Source: Gemmatimonadaceae bacterium
Lineage (GTDB): Bacteria; Gemmatimonadota; Gemmatimonadetes; Gemmatimonadales; Gemmatimonadaceae
Direction of reading: 5' to 3'
NCBI GenBank assembly: GCA_019186945.1
Contig: JABAQJ010000007.1
Location: 186,001 to 250,000, forward strand
Length of the DNA: 64,000 nt
Below, piece by piece: positions 36,037 to 45,101 of this stretch (position 1 is its first letter; the number at the start of each line of letters is the position of its first letter). The notes below the pieces were generated by a model, which was not told the DNA's origin, made no database searches, and saw only the letters and a list, made by a program, of their open reading frames with translations. The position numbers and the translations under genes were made by a program.

Positions 36037-37650
36037 ATGACCGCCGGCCGCGCTCTGAGGGCTCTTGCCGCAGCCGGTTTCGTCGGCAGCGTGCCGGCAG
36101 TGCATGCACAGCCTTCGCCGGAACCGCATTTCGTCAGTGTGGCCGCGCCGGAATCGGATACCGTACCGCCAGCCATGGCGCGCGAGTTTCGCGGCGTCTG
36201 GATCGCGACCGTCGACAACATCGACTGGCCTTCGCGTCCTGGCTTGCCGGTGGACTCGCAGCAGACCGAGCTGCTGGCGCTGCTCGACCGCGCGGCCGCG
36301 CTCAGGCTCAACGCCGTCATCTTCCAGGTAAGACCGTCCGCCGATGCGATGTACGCGTCGTCGCTGGAGCCGTGGTCGTACTTTCTTACCGGCCAGCAGG
36401 GGAGAGCGCCGCAACCGGCCTGGGATCCCCTGGCGTTCGCTGTCGACGAAGCTCACAAGCGGTCGTTGGAGCTGCACGCGTGGTTCAATCCCTATCGCGC
36501 GCGCCATCCGGCAGAGAAAGGCACCGTAAGCCCGCGGCACGTGTCGCGGGCGCGACCCGGTGTCGTAAGACGCTACGGGAAGTACTTGTGGATGGATCCG
36601 GGCGAGCCCTGGGTGCGCACACGGACGACGCAAGTGATCCTCGACGTCGTACGCCGCTACGATGTCGACGGCGTACACATCGATGATTACTTCTATCCGT
36701 ACCCCGAGGTCACTCGCCGCCGGCGCGAGATCCCGTTCCCCGACGCGTCCTCGTACAAGCGATACCGCGACCGCGGCGGCAAGGAGAGCCGCGACGACTG
36801 GCGTCGCGACAACGTCAATCGCCTCGTCGACACGCTCTACCGCGAAATCAAGAAGCAAAAACCGTGGGTGAAGTTCGGCGTCAGCCCGTTCGGGATCTGG
36901 CGACCGGGATACCCGGCATCGGTGCGCGGCTTCGACGCCTACCAGCGGCTGTACGCTGATTCCAGGCTATGGATCAACAAGGGCTGGATGGACTACCTGA
37001 CGCCACAGCTGTACTGGCAGCTCTCGGCGCCCGAGCAATCGTATGGGGAGTTGCTGGCGTGGTGGCGTAACGAAAATACCGTGGCGCGTCATATCTGGCC
37101 CGGTAACTACACGAGCCGCGTGGCTGGCGAGGGTGGAAAGACGTGGGCGCCACGCGAGATCGTGGAACAGGTGCGCATAACGAGGGAAGGCGCGTCAGCT
37201 CCCGGAAACGTGCATTTCAGCATGCGCGCGTTCATGGTGGATAGCGGCGGCGTGGCCGAGCGGCTTGCCGAGGGGCCATACCGCGAGCCGGCACTGGTTC
37301 CGGCGTCGCCATGGCTGTCGCCCGACCTGCCGCTCCCGCCGACGGTGGCGTTGGCGTCGCAAGGCGATCGGGCACGCCTCACCATCGTGTCGGTGGACAG
37401 CCCGATGGAGGAAGCGATCGCGCGTGGCCAGTCGCCAGTTGCAAGGATACCGGCGACGTCGCGGTCGCCACGGTGGTGGACGGTGCGCGTCATGGTGGAT
37501 GGCGGGTGGCGCATGGCGATCGTGGACGCACGCCAGCGAGAACTCGCGCTGCCCACGGGGACCGACGGCGCCGGGCCGACGCGCGTGCTCGTGAGCGCCG
37601 TGGATCGCGTCGGAAACGAGTCTCCCGCGGTATCCCTACGGATCGAGTGA
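36037..37650 (+). CDS. Exported glycosidase, GHL10/DUF187 type
   Basis: A 537-residue exported protein. After a signal peptide (ending near VHAQ), the family pattern EFRGVWIATVDNIDWPSRPG, VIFQVRPSADAMY, ELHAWFNPYRARH and VDGVHIDDYFYPYPE marks a glycoside-hydrolase-like family 10 (PF02638) barrel. Related proteins cut denuded peptidoglycan glycan or other polysaccharides. The C-terminal 130 residues look like an extra beta domain. It starts one base after the RNase D stop and ends overlapping the convergent SRPBCC gene by 15 bases. Confidence 0.86.
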   Translation: MTAGRALRALAAAGFVGSVPAVHAQPSPEPHFVSVAAPESDTVPPAMAREFRGVWIATVDNIDWPSRPGLPVDSQQTELLALLDRAAALRLNAVIFQVRPSADAMYASSLEPWSYFLTGQQGRAPQPAWDPLAFAVDEAHKRSLELHAWFNPYRARHPAEKGTVSPRHVSRARPGVVRRYGKYLWMDPGEPWVRTRTTQVILDVVRRYDVDGVHIDDYFYPYPEVTRRRREIPFPDASSYKRYRDRGGKESRDDWRRDNVNRLVDTLYREIKKQKPWVKFGVSPFGIWRPGYPASVRGFDAYQRLYADSRLWINKGWMDYLTPQLYWQLSAPEQSYGELLAWWRNENTVARHIWPGNYTSRVAGEGGKTWAPREIVEQVRITREGASAPGNVHFSMRAFMVDSGGVAERLAEGPYREPALVPASPWLSPDLPLPPTVALASQGDRARLTIVSVDSPMEEAIARGQSPVARIPATSRSPRWWTVRVMVDGGWRMAIVDARQRELALPTGTDGAGPTRVLVSAVDRVGNESPAVSLRIE

Positions 37651-38151
37651 CGCCCGCTCGCCGAAGTGGCGCGCAAGGGCAACGAGATACGACTCTATCG
37701 TTGCAGCCTGGTTCAGGAACATGTGACCGATGAAACGGAAGATCGGGTTGTAGACCTCGCCTTCCTCCGTAATCGTCAGTCGCGTCCCATTCCCGACGGC
37801 CTCCAGCTCGTACACCCATCGCCCTCCGAACGCCAAGTTCGTGTCCGCGATCGATCGCACCAATCTCGCAGGCGGGCGCCATTCGGTCGTGCGGTAGGAA
37901 AGAGTATTGCGCCCCGCCTCGCGCCAGACTGCCCCGTCAGGTCCACCGCCCACCAACTCGACTCTCGTCACATCCGTTCGCCACGATGGCTGCGCAGCGA
38001 AATCCGATATTGCGGCCCAAACGGCTTCGGGCGTCTGCCGCAACACGATCGACCGCCGCGCGGTATGCGCCCTGGGCAGGAGACTCCCCACTATTGCCAC
38101 GAGCGCCAGCAGCGCGACCACTGCACCCAGCATGGTCAGGAAGACCTTCAT
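37636..38151 (-). CDS. Membrane-anchored SRPBCC-family protein
   Basis: A 171-residue protein with one N-terminal membrane helix (VFLTMLGAVVALLALVAIVGSLLP) and a START/Bet v1-like SRPBCC domain (TPEAVWAAISDFAAQPSWRTDVTRVELVGG ... GGRWVYELEAVGNGTRLTITEEGEV). Such domains bind hydrophobic ligands in a deep pocket. No catalytic residues are expected. The gene end overlaps that of the convergent glycosidase. Confidence 0.8.
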   Translation of the reverse strand: MKVFLTMLGAVVALLALVAIVGSLLPRAHTARRSIVLRQTPEAVWAAISDFAAQPSWRTDVTRVELVGGGPDGAVWREAGRNTLSYRTTEWRPPARLVRSIADTNLAFGGRWVYELEAVGNGTRLTITEEGEVYNPIFRFIGHMFLNQAATIESYLVALARHFGERASLDP

Positions 38152-38296
38152 GCGACCCGTTCGCTCCGGATTGATGCGTCAGAATATGACGCACATCACT
38201 TCACCGATGCCGCAGTAGCGGAATCCTGCACGCCCGCAGTGTTGTCCGTCCAGAACAGCCTGCGCTGTCGCACGCGACCCGATCCAGGCAGGACGC

Positions 38297-38710
38297 CTAG
38301 AAACCCAAGTAGGCGCGAACCCGCGGCTCGATCCTGTCCGGCGTCCATGGCGGTGACCAGACCAACTTCACCTCGACATGCCCGATGCCGGGAATGCTCC
38401 GAAGCTGCTCCTCCGCGTCGTACATGATTTCGTTTCCGGAGGGGCAGCCCGGAGATGTGAGGCTCATCTCGACACGAACATCGACGCCTTCGACGGCGAT
38501 CCCGTAGACCAACCCCATGTCCACGATGTTCATGTTGATCTCGGGATCTTTCACACGGCGCAAGGCCAAGCGCACCATGTCATCGCTGATCGTCGGACCC
38601 TCGGGGTTCAGCCGGGCATCGGGTTCAGCCGGCGAATCGTCGGCCCCGGGGCGAATACTGTCGAATTCGGTCACGCCGGTAAGATCGGATGAACGCGCAC
38701 GGCGCGGCAA
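38297..38710 (-). CDS. MIP18/SufT-like (DUF59) Fe-S assembly factor
   Basis: A 137-residue protein with a DUF59 domain: ALRRVKDPEINMNIVDMGLVYGI and MSLTSPGCPSGNEI, with the conserved Cys of SPGCP. The family includes SufT and PaaD, which help maturation of Fe-S proteins. This suits a chromosome region with a full suf operon 15 kb away. The start is uncertain: TTG 38710 or GTG 38674. The first 35 residues are poorly ordered. Confidence 0.84.
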   Translation of the reverse strand: MPRRARSSDLTGVTEFDSIRPGADDSPAEPDARLNPEGPTISDDMVRLALRRVKDPEINMNIVDMGLVYGIAVEGVDVRVEMSLTSPGCPSGNEIMYDAEEQLRSIPGIGHVEVKLVWSPPWTPDRIEPRVRAYLGF

Positions 38711-38731
38711 GCATGGCGCGCCAAAGTGTGC

Positions 38732-40162
38732 CTACGATCGCTTGGCTGACGTACTCTTCCGTTTGGCGGAGGCTGAACTACTTGCCTTCGTCTTTCCACT
38801 GCCGGACGACGCTTTCGAGCGCGGGGCGGTCGCCTTGCCCCGTGGGTTGGCCGGCGCGGCCTCAGCGCGCTTCGGTGACCTAGGCTTGGTCACGGCGCTG
38901 GAGGAAGTCGACGTATGGGCACGCGATCGGCCCCGTCGCTGTACAACACGGCGGTTCCATCCGTCGGCACGATCGGCACGAAAGACCGCCGGCATGCTGA
39001 GCGCAAGATCCGGATCGTCCGTTACCGCAACCGCAGCCACATCGGCCAAGTCGGCCCGCACGTCTGCTATTACCTTGCTCGGCCGGCGTGCGCGAGCCGC
39101 GTGAACACGATTGGTCAGAAGGATCACGAACATCTCGCGATCGGGATCGATCCACATCGACGTGCCGGTATACCCGGTGTGGCCGAAGGCGCGTTCGCTC
39201 AGGTAACTGCCGGAACTGCCTTCACCGTCCGCCGTGTCCCAGCCGAGTGCCCGCGTTCCGGCAGTTCGCCTCGTAAACAGTTCGATGGTGGAGTCGCTGA
39301 TCAAGCGCACCCCGTCGTACCTGCCCTTGTTGAGCAGCATCTGGGCGAAGACCGAGAGGTCGTTCGCCGTCGAGAACAGTCCGGCATGGCCGGCGACTCC
39401 GCCAAGCGCGTAAGCGTTCTCGTCATGCACCTCTCCACGCAGCGGATACCCGCGTGGTGGCGTGACTTCCGTGGGAGCGATCCGATACTCGAGCGAGTCC
39501 GAAGGGCGGAAGAACGTGTCGCTCATGCCTAACGGCTGGAAGACACGCTCGCGCAGGAACGCGTCGAGTCCCTGGCCCGCGATCGCCTCTATGACCCAAC
39601 CCATGACGTCGGCCCCGAGATCCGAGTAGATGAAGCAACGTCCGGGTTTACAGGCGAGCGGTGTGGCAAGCACCATTGCCCTTGCCTGATCCGATGTCCT
39701 CGTCAGGCGCCAGAGGTTGCGACCTGCCGGGAGCCCGGAGTGATGTGTCAGAAGGTCGCGAACGGTGACGGAGTCCTTGAGGCCGCCGGAGAAGGTGGGG
39801 AGGTACCGCGACACCGGTGCACCCAGGTCCAGTCGACCTTCATCGTACAGAATCATCGCCGCTGTCGTCGTCCCGACCACTTTCGTGAGCGATGCCAAGT
39901 CGTAGATCGTGCGCTCAGGGACGACATCCGGACTCCCAGGAGTCCAGCCCAAATGCCCGAACCCCTTCTGAAAGACCGAGAAACCACGCCGCCCCACCAC
40001 GACCGCAGCGCCAGGATAACCGCCAGCTTTCACGCCACGCATGACAACACGATCGATCGCCGCTAGCCGGTCGGCGGACATCCCCACCAGTCGGGGCTCA
40101 CGAGCGGGCAACCCTTCCCCTGACAGGGTAACGAGGAGAGCTGCAACGACGGGACCGATCAC
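38732..40162 (-). CDS. Beta-lactamase-family serine hydrolase with a histone-H1-like tail
   Basis: A 476-residue class C-like serine hydrolase. The nucleophile motif is SLTK, the second motif YSD and the third GHTG. A signal peptide-like start (MIGPVVAALLVTLSG) is preceded by GGAGAAG, supporting GTG 40162. The enzyme domain ends near residue 360. The last 65 residues are almost only Lys, Arg, Ser, Ala, Thr and Pro (PRSKASSGSGKTKASSSASA), like histone H1 tails. Relatives act as esterases or on peptidoglycan peptides. The tail could bind anionic polymers in the envelope. Confidence 0.82.
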   Translation of the reverse strand: MIGPVVAALLVTLSGEGLPAREPRLVGMSADRLAAIDRVVMRGVKAGGYPGAAVVVGRRGFSVFQKGFGHLGWTPGSPDVVPERTIYDLASLTKVVGTTTAAMILYDEGRLDLGAPVSRYLPTFSGGLKDSVTVRDLLTHHSGLPAGRNLWRLTRTSDQARAMVLATPLACKPGRCFIYSDLGADVMGWVIEAIAGQGLDAFLRERVFQPLGMSDTFFRPSDSLEYRIAPTEVTPPRGYPLRGEVHDENAYALGGVAGHAGLFSTANDLSVFAQMLLNKGRYDGVRLISDSTIELFTRRTAGTRALGWDTADGEGSSGSYLSERAFGHTGYTGTSMWIDPDREMFVILLTNRVHAARARRPSKVIADVRADLADVAAVAVTDDPDLALSMPAVFRADRADGWNRRVVQRRGRSRAHTSTSSSAVTKPRSPKRAEAAPANPRGKATAPRSKASSGSGKTKASSSASAKRKSTSAKRS

Positions 40163-40581
40163 GTCATTCTTCTCCCAGCAAGGACTTCGTGCGCGCTACA
40201 ATCCGGTGGAATTCACACGGCAAGGACTACGCCGCACGAACACGGAGCGATCAAGAACGAACGTCTCTAGACGGTATTTCGTTGTAATGATGAAGCTTGG
40301 ACCCCGACACCTCAAGTGCTGCGTTGCCTCACTATCGTCTCCAATCGTGGTCCTGGTGTCCGCCGAAGCGCCGGAAAGCTCGCAGAGCTCGCCTCGGCCG
40401 TCCGGCGGGAGGGCTGAAAGTTCAGACGATCACGAGTGGCGCTGCGCTACAGTACCGGCAGGGCGAGGTTCGGTCGGCCCCATTGGGCTGTGCGATCGCT
40501 CGGTGACTGGTGAACCCTGAAGAAACGACGCGTGTCGAACAGACCATGCAAGCCAAGCGAGTTGGGTCGCAAGGGGAAACG
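40163..40581. other. 419-base intergenic region ahead of the sigma operon
   Basis: This stretch separates the divergent serine hydrolase and sigma-factor genes. It should hold both promoters. It also contains a short open frame (40316-40417, plus strand) that reads LTIVSNRGPGVRR, similar to the start of trehalose-phosphate synthases, but it ends after 33 codons. I see no RNA gene. The sigma promoter candidate is listed separately. Confidence 0.5.
40511..40539 (+). promoter_or_regulatory. Candidate ECF-type promoter of the sigma/anti-sigma operon
   Basis: TGAACCC (40511-40517) and GTCGAA (40534-40539) stand 16 bases apart. The pattern resembles the GGAACTT/GTCTAA consensus of sigma-E-type promoters. 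Transcription would begin near 40546, which leaves a leader with AAGGGG just ahead of ATG 40582, and would exclude the upstream in-frame GTG 40510. Autoregulation is inferred. Confidence 0.4.
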
Positions 40582-41196
40582 ATGGGCGACGGCAGAGTGA
40601 CGAACCTGTCGAGTCGCATGACGGGAACCGATCAGCAGACTATACAGCGCGCCATCGACGGCGATGAACGGGCGATGCGAGCGCTATGGTCGCTCCACGC
40701 TCCGCACATCGATGCTGTCGTGAGGCGTCTTGTTGGCGACGCTGAGACTGCGGCTGACATCGCCCAGGAAGTCTGGATTCAGATCTTTCGGGCCTTGCCC
40801 ACCTACAGGGGCGAGTCTCAGTTCGGAACGTGGGCTCATCGCATCGCGGTCAACCGAACGCTGAATGCGTTGCGCCGTACCAGAAGGTTGGCGAAGATCG
40901 AGACCGACATCGACGAGGATACCGCATCGGTGGAGCACGGGAGTGACCGGTCGATGCTCATGGCATCGATCGAGGCGGCGACGGCGAAGTTGTCTCCCGG
41001 CGCGAGGGTCGTGTTCGTGATGCACGATGTGGAGGGCTACACGCACGAGGAAATTGCTGCCGAACTGGGGATCACGGCGGGTGGGTCGAAATCACAGCTT
41101 TTCAAGGCGCGCGCGAAACTGCGGAAGTTGCTCGCGCCGCTGATCGATCGATACGAATCGCATTCCCAGGGCGAACATGGAACATCTAGAAACTGA
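40582..41196 (+). CDS. ECF-family RNA polymerase sigma factor
   Basis: A 204-residue group 4 sigma factor with region 2 (AMRALWSLHAPHIDAVVRRLVGDAETAADIAQEVWIQ) and region 4 (LSPGARVVFVMHDVEGYTHEEIAAELGITAGGSKSQLFKARAKL). The YTHEEIAAELGI helix-turn-helix recognises the -35 element. ATG 40582 is preferred because AAGGGG lies just upstream and an ECF-type promoter candidate ends 40 bases before; in-frame starts at 40510 and 40546 are less likely. It overlaps the anti-sigma gene by 20 bases. Confidence 0.9.
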   Translation: MGDGRVTNLSSRMTGTDQQTIQRAIDGDERAMRALWSLHAPHIDAVVRRLVGDAETAADIAQEVWIQIFRALPTYRGESQFGTWAHRIAVNRTLNALRRTRRLAKIETDIDEDTASVEHGSDRSMLMASIEAATAKLSPGARVVFVMHDVEGYTHEEIAAELGITAGGSKSQLFKARAKLRKLLAPLIDRYESHSQGEHGTSRN

Positions 41197-41902
41197 ACGA
41201 TTGGCGGATCTGGTTGACGGTCCAGGAACGGCAGCGGACCGCGATCATTTGGCTTCCTGTGCTGTGTGTGCCGCTGAACTGGCGTCATACAGGCGCGTAG
41301 TGAGTATGGCGGCAGATGAGCGCCGTCGCATCGCCCCGCCGCTAACGAACTGGGACACACTCGCCAACCGCGTCCGTGAAGAAGGACTCGTCGCCACCAA
41401 GCCGGTCGCCCGCCGCCGCTCAAGCGTCGCGCTCCTCGCTCGTCGAGCCGCGGCAATAGTCGTTTTCACGGGGACTGGTGTTGTGATGGGCCGGATGTCT
41501 ACGGGCCTCTCGGTTGCTCAGGCGGTTGTCTCTGGATGGCGTGTGGGTGGCAGTCCCGCCGACGCGTCGGGCATTGGCGTTGCGCCCGTTCCCGGCTCAG
41601 CCGTGTTTTCATCCGCACAAGATGCCCTCGCCGAGCTCGAGCGAGCTCAGACCCGGTACGAACGTGCCGCGGCTTATCTCGCCACGCACGATACGAGTAC
41701 TGCGGAAGCAGCTGCCGACGAATATCGCACGCGGCTCGCCGCACTCGACCGTAACGCGGCGACCCTGATCCAGGCTCTGAACGAATCACCGCAGGATCCC
41801 GTCATCAACCAGATCTACCTCGCCACGCTCGGCGCCCGCGAAGCGACGCTCAACAAGCTCGGGTCCACGCTTCCAGTGGGCGTGCGGCTCGCTCGGTTCT
41901 AG
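41177..41902 (+). CDS. Zinc-finger transmembrane anti-sigma factor
   Basis: A 241-residue membrane protein. The N-terminal ZAS motif is HLASCAVCA (H24, C28, C31), as in RsrA/ChrR-like and RskA-like anti-sigma factors. One membrane helix runs about 90-108 (RAAAIVVFTGTGVVMGRM). The extracytoplasmic part is a helical, Ala/Glu-rich region (DALAELERAQTRYERAAAYLATHD) suited to coiled-coil contact. It should hold the preceding sigma factor at the membrane until a signal releases it. Confidence 0.85.
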   Translation: MEHLETERLADLVDGPGTAADRDHLASCAVCAAELASYRRVVSMAADERRRIAPPLTNWDTLANRVREEGLVATKPVARRRSSVALLARRAAAIVVFTGTGVVMGRMSTGLSVAQAVVSGWRVGGSPADASGIGVAPVPGSAVFSSAQDALAELERAQTRYERAAAYLATHDTSTAEAAADEYRTRLAALDRNAATLIQALNESPQDPVINQIYLATLGAREATLNKLGSTLPVGVRLARF

Positions 41903-41962
41903 TCGAGCGGCGCAATGGGTTCGCAGACTGCCGGCGTCGGCTGTGGAGATCGGAAGAACCTC

Positions 41963-43126
41963 ATGAGACAGGTGTTGAAAGGCTGGAGGTTTGTCCGCTG
42001 GTCGGCCGCAGCCGGTGGCGCCCTGATGATCGTGGCGGCTCCAGCGCGCGCACAGCGTGACAGCCTGGTGTTGCGCGCCACCGCGCTCGAGGCAGAAGTG
42101 GCGCGGGTTGCCCGGGAGCTGGTAGAGAAGAAGCGTCTCCAAGTCACATTGATGCGCGCTCTGAACGACTTGGCGTTACAGCTTCAGTTGTCGAGCAGTG
42201 ACCTGGAGCGCGGTCGTGTGGAGCAGGAGATTCGTACGGTGCGCCTGCGCCTCACCACGACAGGGGCTGAGGGGACGGAGTTGCGGCGCAAGCTCGGTTC
42301 GCTCTGCAATGACGAGCGGAAGCCCCAGGGTTGGCTTGGCGTCAACCTGCAGGGTGACCTGGAGCTTCAGAAGGGTGTCGATGGCGAACTGAGCTCTCGA
42401 TATCTCGATTATCCGACGATCATCTCTGTCGAGCCCGGATCGCCGGCGGCCAAGGGCGGTCTGCAAGCCGGCGACCGTCTTCTTGTTCTCGATGGGCGTG
42501 ACATCCGGGGTGTGGATGTGGACATCAGCGCCATGTTGCAGCCTGGAGCGCGTTTGAACATTCGGGTGCGCCGCGGCGTCGAGTCGAAATCCCTGACGGT
42601 TCTTGTCGAGCGACGTCCGGAGAGTTTCCAACCCCCGTGCCGCTGGATCGATCAATCGGTTGCCGGCGCGTTGCGGGAAGTGCCCACGGAGATGACGTTC
42701 GTGATTCCGGTTCCGCCGAATGTTTCCGACGCAGCCATTCCGACCGGGATTCGCTCGCCACGACTGGCGCCGAACGCACCCAATCCGGTGCGTGTGCCGG
42801 CACCGCCTGAAGGCTGGGGTCCACTGGTCTACTCCTACGGTCCGAGTGGAACAGGCACGATCGCGGGCGCCCAAGTGACCGCCATGACGCCAGGACTCGG
42901 CGAAATTGTCGGTGTCGATCGAGGCCTTCTGGTTCTTCGTGTGCTATCGGGAACCCCCGCAGAACAGTCAGGCTTGCGCGGTGGCGATGTGATCGTCTCA
43001 GCGAGTGGTTCCGCCACGACCGAACCGTTGGCTCTGCACCGCGCGATCAACAACGCCTCGTCGCGCGAGTTGATGCTCACGGTGGTACGGCGCAGGAAAA
43101 CGCTAACGATCCCTCTGCGCTGGTAG
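41963..43126 (+). CDS. Exported two-PDZ protein without a protease domain
   Basis: A 387-residue protein. After a signal peptide (AAPARAQ) comes a coiled-coil region (residues about 20-95). The first PDZ domain is at about 105-215 (GWLGVNLQG ... SVEPGSPAAKGGLQAGDRLLVLDG) and the second at about 285-385 (LVLRVLSGTPAEQSGLRGGDVIVSASG). A trypsin-like GNSGG motif is absent, so it is not a DegS-type protease. Being third in the sigma/anti-sigma operon, it may sense peptides or regulate proteolysis of the anti-sigma factor. ATG 41963 has GGAAGA upstream. Confidence 0.82.
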   Translation: MRQVLKGWRFVRWSAAAGGALMIVAAPARAQRDSLVLRATALEAEVARVARELVEKKRLQVTLMRALNDLALQLQLSSSDLERGRVEQEIRTVRLRLTTTGAEGTELRRKLGSLCNDERKPQGWLGVNLQGDLELQKGVDGELSSRYLDYPTIISVEPGSPAAKGGLQAGDRLLVLDGRDIRGVDVDISAMLQPGARLNIRVRRGVESKSLTVLVERRPESFQPPCRWIDQSVAGALREVPTEMTFVIPVPPNVSDAAIPTGIRSPRLAPNAPNPVRVPAPPEGWGPLVYSYGPSGTGTIAGAQVTAMTPGLGEIVGVDRGLLVLRVLSGTPAEQSGLRGGDVIVSASGSATTEPLALHRAINNASSRELMLTVVRRRKTLTIPLRW

Positions 43127-43927
43127 TCCGGACTGCAGCCGGATCGAACCCGGTTCGACCGAGTAGAGAAGCTGTGCCGTCGCCCTGTCCGCGTCCGAGA
43201 GCTCCCGAGTGTGCACGCGTGGGGCCATGATCGATGTCGTGTCCGACGTGTGATCGAGACCGACCAGGTGCCCGACTTCGTGCAACGCGATGGCGCGAAT
43301 CGCCCATGGCTCGAGCTTTGCCCCCGTGCGATGGTGCAGCGCGAGCAGGATCTCGGCTCCGACGATCCACCATCGCTCGTCGTGCGTCCACAGCGTCTTG
43401 CCGCTGATCTGCTCGGTGAAGCGATCCACCCACGTCACGTGGACATCGGCAGCGGTGGAATCGAGGACGAATGTGAAGTTGATCGGGATGCCAGCGTCAG
43501 ACCAGGCGATGAATGCGTCACGCACCAAGGCTACGTTGTCCGGGTTCCATCCGTCGATGTCCGGTTGGTCCTGCACCCAGACTTTGAGCGGCGCGCCACG
43601 GCGATCCTGCCAGCGTGCGACGGCGGAATCGCGTGCCGCGAGTATGTCCGCGATGTAGGTGCCGGCACCGTATTGTTGTAGCCGCCGGCGGGTATCCGCA
43701 ACATCGGCCGCGGTGCGCGTTGCTGCGGAGTCGGTGCGCGACATCGGGCGCGCGACGGTGGGTGCATGCGGCAACTGCGGTCTGATGGAGTTCTCGGAAC
43801 TGCCGAAGCTGGCCGCCGATACCTCGACACGAGCCGCTTGGGGGACTCGCGCGCGTAGCGCCTGCATGCTGACAAACCCGCCGATCGCCAGAACCGAGGC
43901 ACCCACAACGATGTCGGATCGATTCAT
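43103..43927 (-). CDS. Matrixin-like zinc metalloprotease (M10), membrane-anchored
   Basis: A 274-residue protein with an N-terminal hydrophobic signal or anchor (IVVGASVLAIGGFVSM) and a zincin domain. The zinc motif is HEVGHLVGLDH (HExxHxxGxxH), followed by a Met-turn in TTSIMAP, as in matrixins. PLKVWVQDQPDIDGWNPDNVALVRDAFIAWSDAGIPINF is the usual N-terminal part of the domain. No inhibitory propeptide Cys is obvious. The gene converges on the PDZ gene with 24 bases of overlap. Confidence 0.84.
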   Translation of the reverse strand: MNRSDIVVGASVLAIGGFVSMQALRARVPQAARVEVSAASFGSSENSIRPQLPHAPTVARPMSRTDSAATRTAADVADTRRRLQQYGAGTYIADILAARDSAVARWQDRRGAPLKVWVQDQPDIDGWNPDNVALVRDAFIAWSDAGIPINFTFVLDSTAADVHVTWVDRFTEQISGKTLWTHDERWWIVGAEILLALHHRTGAKLEPWAIRAIALHEVGHLVGLDHTSDTTSIMAPRVHTRELSDADRATAQLLYSVEPGSIRLQSGLPAQRDR

Positions 43928-43946
43928 GGCGTTCGTGCGACGGAGA

Positions 43947-44852
43947 TCAGGGCGCTGCGTTCAGGAACGTATCTACTGCCTCGAAGAACTCGGACGGTGC
44001 TTCCCAGAACGGCATGTGCCCCGATGGCAAGATCGCCAGCCGTGATCCTGCACACAGGGCGACGAGTTCGTGCGCCACACGCACGGGAAGCAGGTCGTGC
44101 ACTCCGTGAATGACGAGCGTTTTGACTGAAACGCCACGAATCAGGGCCGTCCAGTCATACCCATCCCTACGCAAGCGACTTGCCACGGCGGCGCCCGTGG
44201 CGCTGGTGCTGCGGGGTGGGGCGAACATGGACGCGAGATCGCGATCGGCAAACCACGCCGGATAGATCGCTCGTGAGTAGGCGCTGTGAACGGCGGCGTC
44301 GTCCAGCTTCAGGGCCTCCGGCGAGAGCTGGCCGAGCACGGCGCGATCGGCTGGCGCGAGTCGCTCGAGCGCGTCCGCGTGCAGCGATGCGAGCCAGTCG
44401 CTGCGCGGCCCCACCGCGTCTACCAGCACGAGTCGTCGCACGCCGGCGCGATCCCGTTCGGCACCCAGCAGCGCAATGCCACCGCCCCACGAATGGCCGA
44501 GTACGTCCCACATCCGAATGCCTAACGCTTCCCGCAGCGCGCGAAGATCGTCGGCATCGTGTTCGATGCGTGCGGCGCGGGTTCCGGGCGGCGCCTGGCT
44601 GGCGCCGCGCCCGCGCTGGTCGTAAAGGATGAGCTGGCGGTGGGAGGCAAGGGGGGAAAGCGCGGGCCACAGCAGCTTGTGGTCGAATAGCAGTCCGCCG
44701 TTAACGCACACGAGCGGGGTGGCGTCGCTCACGGCCGGCGTAAGGAACACGGCCAGATCCAGTCCGCGGACCCGTACGGTGGCGCGCGCGAGCACGGGTG
44801 CGCGCGGAAGCGAACGGCGGAAGGCGATGAAACGCTCCCGTGCCGATTGCAT
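43947..44852 (-). CDS. Alpha/beta hydrolase, proline-iminopeptidase-like
   Basis: A 301-residue hydrolase. The oxyanion motif is VCVNGGLLFDH, the nucleophile elbow is VLGHSWGGGIAL, the acid Asp lies in VIHGVHDLLPV and the His in LPSGHMPFWE. The DQRGRGAS motif and GHSWGG are typical of the S33 proline iminopeptidase and related groups. The start ATG 44852 is used; an in-frame GTG at 44882 is possible. It ends 19 bases from the matrixin start. Confidence 0.82.
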   Translation of the reverse strand: MQSARERFIAFRRSLPRAPVLARATVRVRGLDLAVFLTPAVSDATPLVCVNGGLLFDHKLLWPALSPLASHRQLILYDQRGRGASQAPPGTRAARIEHDADDLRALREALGIRMWDVLGHSWGGGIALLGAERDRAGVRRLVLVDAVGPRSDWLASLHADALERLAPADRAVLGQLSPEALKLDDAAVHSAYSRAIYPAWFADRDLASMFAPPRSTSATGAAVASRLRRDGYDWTALIRGVSVKTLVIHGVHDLLPVRVAHELVALCAGSRLAILPSGHMPFWEAPSEFFEAVDTFLNAAP

Positions 44853-45101
44853 TCCGGGAACGCGACTACTCGAAGGCTCCACGGCTGTCGATGCCAGGGG
44901 AAGGGCAGAGGACGATACGACGCAACGTCACACGATTGCTCGGAACCTCATTGTCCGATCCTCAGATGGCCGGTGCGATGGCAATGGCGCTCGCACGGGT
45001 CGGCGAGGAAACGATCCGGAAGCTACACGGCTGGCCTCGGGCGGCGAGGTGACCCGTGATTCCGGAACCGCGGCCGTCGACTCGCCGGGGACTCATCGCG
45101 T

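Noticed and set aside
44840-45052. Plus-strand open frame of 70 codons between the hydrolase and the broken oxidoreductase
   Set aside because: Third-position GC is high, but there is no ribosome-binding site, no recognisable family, and the start lies inside the divergent hydrolase's start region.
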